A stretch of DNA of 64,000 nt from Cyprinodon diabolis. Taxonomy: Eukaryota; Chordata; Actinopteri; Cyprinodontiformes; Cyprinodontidae. The first letter of the stretch is position 1. Each line of letters starts with the position of its first letter. Below, in pieces: positions 29,791 through 41,700 of the stretch. Under the pieces are notes generated by a model. It was not told where the DNA came from and did no database searches. It saw only the letters and a list, made by a program, of their open reading frames with translations. Location of the stretch: the NCBI GenBank assembly GCA_030533445.1, contig CM060062.1:836456-900455 (forward strand). The letters run 5' to 3'. The position numbers and the translations under genes were made by a program.

Positions 29791-29791
29791 G
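29757..29791. repeat. TAGA microsatellite
   Basis: About nine TAGA units, directly followed by AT-rich sequence similar to 31560-31710, which also precedes a TAGA-type array. The pairing suggests both derive from the tail of the same LINE family. Confidence 0.9.
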
Positions 29792-29922
29792 ATTAAGAAA
29801 GTGGGAAAATATTGAAAACAGTGAAAAAAATACATAATATTTAAGGTTCTAACATTTCAGATTTTTTGTTTCTATTTTATAAAATATAATACGTATAATA
29901 AAATACAATACAATAACCCATT

Positions 29923-30345
29923 TTAAAAAGCATTCCTCAGTGTGATGGCGGTGGGGAAGAAGCTGCTGCAGAACCTGCTGGTCCTGCATTGAATGCTGTG
30001 AAGCCTCTTCCCAGAGGGCAGCAGGGAGAACAGTCCATGGTGGGGGGGTGAGGGGTCATTGATGATGTCACGGGCTCGGGACACGCAGCGCTGGGATGAA
30101 ATGTCTTTAATGGAGGGAAGAGGAGCCCCCATGATCCTCTCTGCTGTTCTCACCTTCTTCCAGTCTGAGGCGCTGCAGCCTCCACACCACACAGTGAGAC
30201 AGCTGCTCAGAACGCTCTCTATGGTGCTTCTGGAGAAGGGGGGGAGGATGGGGGGGCAGGAAGTCCAGGTTCTTCTGGGCCCTTTGGACCAGTGAGGTGG
30301 TGTTTCCAGTCCAGGTGACTGACAATGACTGAGTGTTTGCAGCAT
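29923..30345 (-). mobile_element. LINE 3' ORF fragment
   Basis: The minus frame carries a LINE C-terminal end with the landmarks KVRTAERIMGAPLPSI, SRARDIINDPSPPHHGLFSLLPSGKR (split across 30020-30100) and SSFFPTAITLRNAF. This is the usual end of a fish non-LTR protein, where remnants read HGLF..LPSGRR and R..N.FFP.AI. Upstream reverse-transcriptase sequence is absent. The clade is not certain. Confidence 0.7.
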
Positions 30346-30369
30346 AACACATTGTTACCCAACTGGGGG

Positions 30370-32075
<1,706 letters not shown>

Positions 32076-32079
32076 AAAG

Positions 32080-33010
32080 CTGTATATTTTGGATGCACCA
32101 AGAAATAACTGCTTGGTGCCTTCTAGAGAAGATGGAAGGCTTGAGAATTTCTAAGCACTGCCTCACAATTACCTACTAAGTAACTGTGACTTTTTCCATT
32201 ATCTTCAGATAATAGACTACAACCACATAGAAATGACGGTAGAGCCCTCTGGAGAAGGATTAGAAGCAGTCGATCTAAAAGTGCTAATGCTAGTGTAGTC
32301 TCTTCATTCTACAAAGCCTTAGTATATTAGGATAAACAAATGACCCAACAGGTGAGAACATAATGAGAAAAAGAATTGGACATCATAATTAGTGACAGGG
32401 ACTGGTTGAATATCTGTAGTCATCACTTTAAAACTACAAACTCCCAGACATGGTAGGAGTTCTCCTGGGAAAACCTCATCCGCTTATAAAAACACACCAA
32501 ATATTCAAAACAAGCAGTTAAAGTTGCAACAAGCATGTTGGAGAGGATATGGTGAAGGCCGACCATTCATAGATATTCTGGAAATGTCCTAAACTTCTAC
32601 AATACTGGAATATTGTTCATTATGTCTTATGTCAAGTTTGGTTTATAGAATACCAATAAAACCTGAACTATAATATTTATGTAACCTCAATGACGACACA
32701 ATTCATAAAGAATTATGAATATCTGACTAAGATAAGTTTGCTAGCAGCTAAAAAGTGAATCAGGAGGAATTGGATGAAGATCAAGGTGCCAACGAAGGAT
32801 CAATGGAAAGGCTAACGTATAGAATAAGACTATAGAAAGCACTAATGGACCAAAAATAAAAAAAATAAATAACTTACTTACAAGAAAGAAAATTGTGTCT
32901 CCCAGACACATCTTTTTTTTTTCATTTTGTCTTTTATTTTCTCATTCTATATTCTATGTCATGCATATCCTTCAAAAGACTAATAAAATATCAGTGACAA
33001 AAAAACAACA
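32080..33010 (+). pseudogene. degraded L1-type LINE ORF2 C-terminus
   Basis: Translating with frameshifts gives CWRGYGE (near 32535), then IFWKCPKLLQYWNIV (near 32570-32620) and LLAAKK (near 32740). This order resembles the CWRC...H.FW.CP..FW and AAKK..T..W landmarks at the end of fish L1 ORF2. Many stops are present. It is followed by A-rich and T-rich DNA. An old, inactive fragment. Confidence 0.5.
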
Positions 33011-33319
33011 ATCTTAATAAAGAGTTTTTATTTTTACCTGCTGTGATAGACTGACTGAGAATCCACAGCATCATTTACACACCGTTTATTTCCTAAACTT
33101 AAAACTATAAATAATCAGATTGGTTCTATATTAAAGTTCTCCTGTGTATCACTGAACAATACTGCAGAGGAAAACCATCTAATTTATTCCCCTTCACAAA
33201 TTAATGATTTTTAAAGAGTTTGCTAGTTACCTGCATACTACCTAAAACGTAAACCCCTTGTAAAAGAAGAGCTTTAAAAATATGTTTGTAAAGGTTCTCA
33301 GTTCTCCAGGTTATAGTCA

Positions 33320-33440
33320 TTCCGAAAAAATTAAAAAACAAACCACTGGACTTGGTTTCCAAGTTTGAAGAAGAAAGTTTGAAGAAACTCTTCAAACTTG
33401 GAAAACAAGTCCAGCGGATTGTTTTTAGTTTTTCGGAACT
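33320..33440. repeat. foldback repeat related to 1020-1209
   Basis: CCACTGGACTTGGTTTCC at 33343 is mirrored by GGAAAACAAGTCCAGCGG near 33400. The arms of about 40-45 bp enclose GTTTGAAG-type repeats. The end sequence is that of the MITE in the dpm1 intron. Confidence 0.7.
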
Positions 33441-33733
33441 TTAAAAATAAAAAGATGGCTCGCTGGTTTAATGCAGAGCTGCGCACTTTGAAGCAAAATG
33501 CTAGGAAACTGGAAAGAAAATGGCGCTCTACATGGCTACGGGAATCCTACTTCGTCTGGAAAAATAGTTGATGGCTGTAAATTATAGATTTATTTAAAAA
33601 CATCTGCCAAACTTATCCAGAGCCATAGCTCTGTTGAACCATCCATACCACTTGCTCTTAGTAGTGATGGCTTTATGGGATTCTTTATAAATATGATTGT
33701 TTCCATTAAAATAATCTATCTCTGTTACAGGGA

Positions 33734-34140
33734 TATGTACCAAATATGTGTCTCTTGACCCAGATGACTTGGTTAATTATAGACCTATATCCAATCTTCC
33801 TTTCTTATCCAAAATTCTTGAGAAAGTAGTTGCCAAACAAGTTTGCGATCACTTCCACCATAATGAACTTTTTGAAGAGTTTCAGTCTGGCTTTAGAGCT
33901 CATCATAGCACTGAAACAGCTCTGGTGAAAGTCACTAATGATATTCTCATGGCCTCAGATAATGGACTTGTATCTGTGCTCGTCCTGTTGGATCTTAGTG
34001 CTGCATTTGATCCAGTTGACCATAATTTTCTTTTAGAAAGACTTGAATATTTTGTTGGAATTAAAGGAACAGCACTAGACTGGTTTAAATCTTATCTATC
34101 TGATCGAATTCAGTTTGTTCATGTTAATGACAGATGTTCC
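33734..34140 (+). pseudogene. L2-like LINE reverse transcriptase fragment
   Basis: The frame beginning near 33748 encodes the first part of a fish L2-type reverse transcriptase: [20 protein letters not shown], then [18 protein letters not shown] and the metal-site motif LDLSAAFD, then WFKSYLSDR. It stops being LINE-like at about 34135, before the YADD catalytic motif, and runs into simple repeats. The tail of the same family, in the same orientation, resumes at 35184-35370. The element was probably one copy whose middle was lost or replaced. Confidence 0.85.
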
Positions 34141-34171
34141 TCATGCTATATATATGCTCTGTATCGTTTAT

Positions 34172-34270
<99 letters not shown>
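34172..34270. repeat. CT/TA compound microsatellite
   Basis: A CT dinucleotide run passes into a TA run of more than 30 units ending near 34269. The repeat begins exactly where the LINE reverse transcriptase frame loses similarity. Confidence 0.95.
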
Positions 34271-34274
34271 TCTA

Positions 34275-34930
34275 AAAAAAACTAAACTGTTTTCTCCCCC
34301 CTGGTGGGGGGGTATGTGTCATCCTCAAGCTCGGGTCCCCTACCAGAGGCCTGGGAGTTTGAGGGTTCTGCGCAGTATCTTAGCTGTTCCTAGGACTGCG
34401 CTCTTCTGGACAGAGACCTCTGATGTTTTACCTGGGATCTGCTGTAGCCACTCTCCCAGTTTGGGGGTCACAGCCCCCAGTGCTCCAATTACCACTGGCA
34501 CCACTGCTGCTCTTACTTTCCACATCTTTTCTAGCTCCTCTTTCAGCCCTTGGTATTTCTCAAGCTTCTCGTGTTCTTTCTTCTTGATGTTGCTGTCGCT
34601 TGGGATTGCCACATCTATCACTACTGCCTTCTTCTGCTGTTTGTCGATCAACACGATGTCTGGTTGGTTAGCCATCACCTGTTTGTCAGTCTGGATCTTG
34701 AAGTCCCATAGGATCTTAGCTCGGTCATTCTCAACTACCTTAGGAGGTGTCTTCCATTTTGACCTTGGGACTTCCAGCCCATACTCATGGCAGATGTTCC
34801 TGTACACTATGACAGCTACCTGGTTGTGGCGTTCCATGTATGCACTTCCTGCCTGCATTTTACACCCTGCTGTTATGTGCTGTATTGTTTCAGAGGCATC
34901 TTTGCACAGTCTGCATAGGCAAACTTGGTA
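34275..34930 (-). pseudogene. 3' end of a restriction-endonuclease-type LINE
   Basis: Reading leftward from about 34930, a CCHC-type knuckle (CRLCKDASETIQHITAGC) precedes the 172-residue frame 34340-34858. That frame contains an endonuclease-like core with PDIVLIDKQQKKAVVIDVAIP, in which spaced Asp and Lys residues fit the PD-(D/E)XK fold of R2/R4/Rex6-type LINEs, then KLEKYQGLKEELEKMW. The C-terminus is TAKILRRTLKLPGLW. The reverse transcriptase is absent, so this is a 5'-truncated insertion, antisense to the surrounding L2-like fragment. Such elements make a site-specific or loosely specific nick with this domain. Confidence 0.75.
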
Positions 34931-34947
34931 CTGATGAAAAAAAAAAA

Positions 34948-35128
34948 TATATATATATATATATATATTAGATTAGATTAGATGAGCTTTATTGATCTCA
35001 CAGTGGATACATTTACTCGTCACATATTGGCATAGAAGTTACAGAAGGTGGAAACAGGGAGGAAAAAGGTGCATTAAGAATAAGCAATATATATACAGTA
35101 TATCAAGATAAATAGGATTAAGGTGCAA

Positions 35129-35183
<55 letters not shown>
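34948..35183. repeat. AT microsatellites and LINE-tail-like sequence
   Basis: TA runs lie at 34948-34968 and 35134-35183. Between them is an ATTAGATTAGATGAGCTTTA tract resembling common fish LINE/SINE tails, with a diverged relative near 9498-9560. Confidence 0.6.
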
Positions 35184-35185
<2 letters not shown>

Positions 35186-35370
35186 TTTCTAGAATTTCAT
35201 TCTTGCATCAGGGCAAAATTGTCTACTAAGGCTAGACTTAAAACTTTCCTTTTTGATAAAGCTTCTAGTTAGAGTGGCTCAGGTTATCCTGATCTATCTC
35301 TATAGTTCTGCTGCTATAGGCTTAGACTGCTGGAGGACATAGGGACCCCTTTTCATCTTTTTATTAATAT
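35184..35370 (+). mobile_element. 3' tail of L2-like LINE
   Basis: Matches the reverse complement of 5165-5350 almost base for base, including CTAGTTAGAGTGGCTCAGG and CTGGAGGACATAGGGACCCC. It corresponds to the last codons and 3' untranslated part of the LINE whose reverse transcriptase fragment is at 33734-34140. Confidence 0.8.
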
Positions 35371-35499
35371 TACGACTTCATTCTCGAAATAGAAGAAAAA
35401 CATCTCTAGCCTGGCCCTCATACCATGAATTAAAAGAAAAATGTTTGGAATATTGACTGGCATAGTTTGCGGCTTTTATTTTGAAGGATCCCGTCCAGC

Positions 35500-35780
35500 A
35501 CTGGCTGGGGGGGTGGAGGAGGAGGAGGAAGGAGGATCCAGGCTTCGGCAGGTCCAGCTCAGACAGAGGGAATCCAGACTGCTGCTCGGAAACACCGCTT
35601 AGAATGAGCCTGGATCGGTTCCCCAGCTGAGTCCAACCGGCTGGCAGAGCAGATCCGGTTCGAACCAGAACCAGCAGAGCCCAGAGTTGGCGGGACGGGT
35701 CGCGGTTCGAGGAGAACCGCTAGTTTTCCGGGACAGGAGCGGCTGGAGCAGGGCGGACTGTGAGGCTTTGGCGGTGAAAC
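35500..35780 (+). promoter_or_regulatory. pard6b: GC-rich promoter / 5' UTR region of pard6b
   Basis: GC-rich, CpG-containing sequence immediately upstream of the pard6b start codon at 35781, following AT-rich transposon debris. No TATA box is evident, consistent with a CpG-type promoter. The transcription start cannot be fixed from sequence. Confidence 0.6.
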
Positions 35781-38700
35781 ATGAACAGGAGCCAGCGGGT
35801 AGCGAGCAGCCGAACTCTGAGCTCCGTGGAGGTGAAGAGCAAGGTGAGCTTCCCGCTGATAGCCGCTGATTACCGCCGCTAAGTGGCTCCAGCCTGGAGC
35901 TAACAGCCCGCAGACATTTTCAGGGAAGTGTTAAAGTTTTGTGCTGGGGGGGAGGGGGGGGGTGGGGGTAACGTCACCTGTCACTGCTGCTTCCGCCTCT
36001 GCTGCTCCGCAGCCTGGACCGCTGCTGCCCGGCTGGAGGGGAAGGTCTCTGCCGGCAGCAGCGGAGCCTCTGCGGGGAGCTGCTGGGATGGAGTCAGACT
36101 GATGATGGAGGATCCTGACCTGATAAAACTTCCCTCTGATGTCAACAGTTTATACAGGCTGCAGGAAAATAGATTAATGGTTTATAATCCACAGCTTTAT
36201 CTGCTTCGGGCAGGGGCGGGTGTAGGAAATATGGGGCCCTAGGCAAAGACAGGCAGGGGACCCTCTGAATGGAGAACATAAAACATTAAACCAGGGGTCA
36301 CCCAGGGCTCGATGTTAACCATCGCCCGGGGCAAGTAGTTTTTATTGTTGGGAGAGTACAAATTTATCACTCAAAATTACTTTAAAATCACTGACATTCA
36401 ATGAAAACGACCCAGAAGCGTTGCTGGCGCCATTTTTGTTGTTTTGTACACATTCTCGCGTGATTTGAAAAAGCCCCGTGATTTTCTGCCAGATGGCGTG
36501 ATTTTGTCCGGGAATTGGTGCGAATCAGACACATTTTTTCGACTTGCGAGGCTAAAAAACAACAACAAGGCAAAAATGATGTAAGTACAGTAACACACCC
36601 AGCACCCATTTCACCCTCCACCCAGATAACCCTAGATTAAAAATTATCGGTCAGGGATTAGGAAAATTGGCATAACTGTACGCCATGCGCACAGGGTAAA
36701 TATGGCAGTCTTCTGTACAGCGATGCAGGTCATACATTAAAAAATGTTCATTAAAGTTGTTTCTCTCAGACATTGGAGAGGTGCATTTAAATGTTATAGA
36801 GCTAAACATGTTAGATTGGTGACCTGTTATGTTATTATTATTGTGTTGTTGCTGCAGGGAAAACTAATCCTGAGTCAGTTAAAAGTCAGGGAATTCTGAA
36901 ATGATGTCAGACTGTGGAAACCCTGAATAAAATAACTATGTATAATGATTCTCTAGAAAAGTCACATTATATTAATAGTATTATCTTGTATAAACATACC
37001 GTGACTCTAAAATAAAAGTTATTCATTTGTGACATTGACTTCTGTCTTAAGTTTTTAACCTGTCAAGTTTTATTTTTTATTTCTAACATTACAATTTATA
37101 TTTTTCCAAGCACACAACAGTTTAAAGCAAAGTTGAGTTTGAAAAGAAAGGATTGAAAAGCATGTTAACACGGTAATGTAGGCTGGAGTTCATTATGTGA
37201 CGCATGCAGATACACACCAGGAACCTGGAAACTTAAAAAATACTGAATTACTAAAAACATTTAAAAATGTTTCATTGATATATATACAAAAATGAATATT
37301 AGGAACTATATTTATCAGACATTATACTTGGCAAGTAAAAATAGTTTCTGGGCAAATGAAATGTGAAAGTCACTTGCCCAAAGGCAAGTGGTAAAAATCC
37401 TTAAGGTCACCCTCTGGGTCACCAATTAAAAATCAATCCAAATAAAGAAATTCATCAACCAGTAAAGGTTTTTAATTATAATCCGTTACATTAAAAAGAA
37501 TTTAATACTTAAATAAAATGAGTTTTTTATGCATCCATGTTATACATTCACTTTTTAAATAAAAAAAAAGAAAAATAAATAAAAGTAGAAAATTTTTCAA
37601 TTTTAAAATATTATTTTTTTTTGAAGTAGAGAACAATAATAGTTCAGTTTGGTTTATAGATAATTTCCTGATTCCCATATTTTCTCATACAGCTGAACTG
37701 AGCGTTTGTTATTTTCTTTCTTTTTTCTGTCTTAATGAGAGCTGGGGGTGGAACGGTTCACAAACTCCACGGTTCGGCTCAGGTCACGGTTTTCGCTTCG
37801 GTTCGGTATATGATGATTGTTAGGAAAATCTATTATGTCTTATATAGTACAACACGTGTTGCACAATGCTTGCACACTGTTGCACTTTTATCCACAGCTT
37901 TCTGTCCGCCGTCATCGTAGGTCACTCTAAATGCAAAGTGGTCCCATACAGCAGACCTATAAAGTGCTGCTGGCGCGTCTTCCAGCTCCGTTCTTTCCCA
38001 CTCGCCATACCCACACAATTCTCCAACACTGCTCTTTGCACCGTTTGTTTTCAAATGGTTTGCTGCTGTCTGTTTGGACCTTTCTGAACATGTGCAGCAA
38101 ATGGACTGATCCAATATGGTGGACACTGAAGGGGGGGGCTGAGACACACTTAATATTATCAGCGTTCTGATGGCATTTTAGCCAAAGGATTTTTATCGAA
38201 AACATAATTAATGTGAATAAATAAGGAATAGTTGGATTAACCATACATGGAAAAGGAATTTATGGGGCCCCCAGGAACTTGGGGCCCTAGGCAGCTGCCA
38301 AGTTCTGGATGATCTGGTGAACTGTAAAGTTCCTTGAATTGAATTGCATGCGGGGTCGGGGTAAAAACCAGTAGGTTTTACTGGGATCCCAGTTTGCTGC
38401 AGACTGAATGGTAAAAACGGACCAGGATGACGTCCGACTACTTTTCCTTTTCTCCTCTGACCTGTCTCCCATGTGTGGCCAAGTTGGCAGCCAGTTGCAG
38501 CTCATCTTTTGTGTTTCCTTGGCAACAGTAACCACAACAATCGGGCTGCTTGTCAACATCAGCAGGCTCTCTGTTCAGATCGAACCATGGACCCGGCCTC
38601 CTGAGGGACTGTTTTACTTTACTGCACATCAATAACTGACTCTGGCATTAAATGATGAATAAATCAGAAAATGTCCCTCAGTCCTCTAACCTCAGCTGCC

Positions 38701-41700
38701 CCCCCCTCCCCCACTCTGTTTTCCTCCCTCCAGTTTGGCGCAGAGTTCCGTCGGTTTTCTCTGGACCGCTCCAAGCCGGGCCGCTTCGATGAGTTCTATG
38801 GCCTCCTGCAGCACGTGCATCGCATCCCCAACGTGGAGCTGCTGGTGGCCTACGCCGACGTACACGGCGACCTGCTGCCCATCAACAACGATGACAACTA
38901 CCTGAGGGCGGTGAAAAGCGCCAGCCCTCTGCTCAGGCTCTTCCTGCAGAGGAAAGGTGAGAACAGCTCCTTGGAGAAGCAGTGCTGGACCTTAGACCAG
39001 TTACCTCCAGTCTGGGGGGAGGAAGCAGCTCTGCACCCCCCCATTACTCCAGTCCTTGATTAATAGGATTATTTAGAGATGCCTTGGAGGGCCTCTTGGC
39101 CATCACACCAATGTTCAGGCTGCCAGGCGGGCTGTGGCGTCTCTGAGAGCAGTGATGATTGGACGGTGAAATCTTCTACTTCCTGCACCTGAAGCTGATG
39201 GGGGGGTGTTGGGCTGTCCCTATGGAGGGTAAGCCCCTTGTGGGGGGTTGGGGGGTTGGGGATTAGTGAGGTGACGGCGTAGCGCTGCCCCCCCGCTGGG
39301 TTCACTGCTGCTCACCAACGCACTGCAACCTGCTAACGGCACGCAGCTGAAACAAAGGAAGGACCGGATGATTCCTGAGCTTTAGGAAGCCTTTGGGAAG
39401 CCTTTGGGAAGCCTTTAGGAAGCCTTTAGGAAGCCTTTAGGAAGCCTTTGGGAAGCCTTTGGGAAGCCTTTGGGAAGCCTTTGGGAAGCCTTTAGGAAGC
39501 CTTTAGGAAGCCTTTGGGAAGCCTTTAGGAAGCCTTTAGGAAGCCTTTGGGAAGCCTTTAGGAAGCCTTTAGGAAGCCTTTGGGAAGCCTTTAGGAAGCC
39601 TTTAGGAAGCCTTTAGGAAGCCTTTAGGAAGCCTTTGGGAAGCCTTTAGGAAGCCTTTAGGAAGCCTTTGGGAAGCCTTTAGGAAGCCTTTGGGAAGCCT
39701 TTGGGAAGCCTTTAGGAAGCCTTTAGGAAGCCTTTAGGAAGCCTTTAGGAAGCCTTTGGGAAGCCTTTGGGAAGCCTTTAGGAAGCCTTTAGGAAGCCTT
39801 TGGGAAGCCTTTAGGAAGCCTTTAGGAAGCCTTTGGGAAGCCTTTAGGAAGCCTTTAGGAAGCCTTTGGGAAGCCTTTAGGAAGCCTTTAGGAAGCCTTT
39901 GGGAAGCCTTTAGGAAGCCTTTAGGAAGCCTTTAGGAAGCCTTTAGGAAGCCTTTGGGAAGCCTTTGGGAAGCCTTTGGGAAGCCTTTAGGAAGCCTTTA
40001 GGAAGCCTTTGGGAAGCCTTTGGGAAGCCTTTAGGAAGCCTTTAGGAAGCCTTTGGGAAGCCTTTAGGAAGCCTTTAGGAAGCCTTTAGGAAGCCTTTAG
40101 GAAGCCTTTGGGAAGCCTTTAGGAAGCCTTTGGGAAGCCTTTAGGAAGCCTTTAGGAAGCCTTTGGGAAGCCTTTGGGAAGCCTTTGGGAAGCCTTTAGG
40201 AAGCCTTTAGGAAGCCTTTGGGAAGCCTTTGGGAAGCCTTTGGGAAGCCTTTAGGAAGCCTTTAGGAAGCCTTTGGGAAGCCTCTGGGAAGCCTTTAGGA
40301 AGCCTTTAGGAAGCCTTTGGGAAGCCTTTAGGAAGCCTCTGGGAAGCCTTTAGGAAGCCTTTAGGAAGCCTTTGGGAAGCCTTTAGGAAGCCTTTGGGAA
40401 GCCTTTAGGAAGCCTCTGGGAAGCCTTTAGGAAGCCTTTAGGAAGCCTTTGGGAAGCCTTTAGGAAGCCTTTGGGAAGCCTTTAGGAAGCCTCTGGGAAG
40501 CCTTTAGGAAGCCTTTAGGAAGCCTTTAGGAAGCCTCTGGGAAGCCTTTAGGAAGCCTTTAGGAAGCCTTTAGGAAGCCTTTGGGAAGCCTTTAGGAAGC
40601 CTTTAGGAAGCCTTTAGGAAGCCTCTGGGAAGCCTTTAGGAAGCCTTTAGGAAGCCTTTAGGAAGCCTTTGGGAAGCCTTTGGGAAGCCTTTAGGAAGCC
40701 TTTGGGAAGCCTTTGGGAAGCCTTTAGGAAGCCTCTGGGAAGCCTTTAGGAAGCCTTTAGGAAGCCTTTGGGAAGCCTTTAGGAAGCCTCTGGGAAGCCT
40801 TTGGGAAGCCTTTGGGAAGCCTTTAGGAAGCCTCTGGGAAGCCTTTAGGAAGCCTTTAGGAAGCCTTTGGGAAGCCTTTAGGAAGCCTTTAGGAAGCCTC
40901 TGGGAAGCCTTTAGGAAGCCTCACATGATGGTTCGGATTCTTTCTCTGCTTTATAACTGAACTTTCTGGCATCTTCAATCCTTTCTCACTGAAAGGCATT
41001 AATCTGAACCCAGGAAACATAAACAACTTCTGAAATATCTGCTCTCTCTCATAAATCAAAGTTTAGATCAGGGGTTCTTTCCTTTGGTCCTCAGAGGCCA
41101 CCGTCCTCCATGTTTGAAGAGTTTCTCTGCATCTACAGCATCTGATGGCGGCAGAGGAGGTTCAGCAGTCAGGAGAAGAGACTCAGGAACAGGAAGGACT
41201 GAATATCCTAACATCCAAGAATCGACCGATTAATCAGGGAAGCTCCAAAGCTGCAGGGAGGGGTGGAGATGATTATGATGAAGGGAGGGAAGGAGGAGGG
41301 AAAGAAGGAAGGAGGAGGGAAGGAGGGAGGAGGAGGGAAGGAAGGAGGAGGGAAGGAAGGAAGAGGAGGCAGCCATCTAACATCTAATGAGAAGGAGGGA
41401 TGGCATGAGGGAGGAAGATTTGTACTGTTAAGATTGTGATTAGTGATGGGGGGGAGTTATTGAGAGAGGAATGTGTGGGGGGGTGCTAGATGTGTGTGTG
41501 TGTGTGTGGGCGGGGGGGGGGGGGGGTTAAGTTGGTATCTATAGGACAGCAGGTCAAACTGGACCCTGAGCTTCAGAACACGACTCGTTCTGTTGACGGA
41601 CGGATGGACAGGGAGCGGGACGCAGCAGCGTCCTCTGTCCTCTGGGGCCAGGCTGGAGCAGAGGGAGGGGAGGGGCCAGGACAGATAGAGAGCATCCAGA

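Larger units (their letters stand above)
36212..38300. mobile_element. composite DNA transposon in pard6b intron 1
   Basis: Left part GGGGCCCTAGGCAAAGACAG (36231) is mirrored in kind at the right by CTTGGGGCCCTAGGCAGCTG (38278). The first is shared with 15690 and the right part with the reverse complement of 9665-9815. The body is interrupted by two further insertions (36303-37415 and 37742-38025). Exact borders are uncertain. Confidence 0.55.

Noticed and set aside
34134..34934. 266-codon + frame running through CT/TA repeats
   Set aside because: A fusion of simple repeat translation with the antisense of the endonuclease-type LINE fragment; not a gene.
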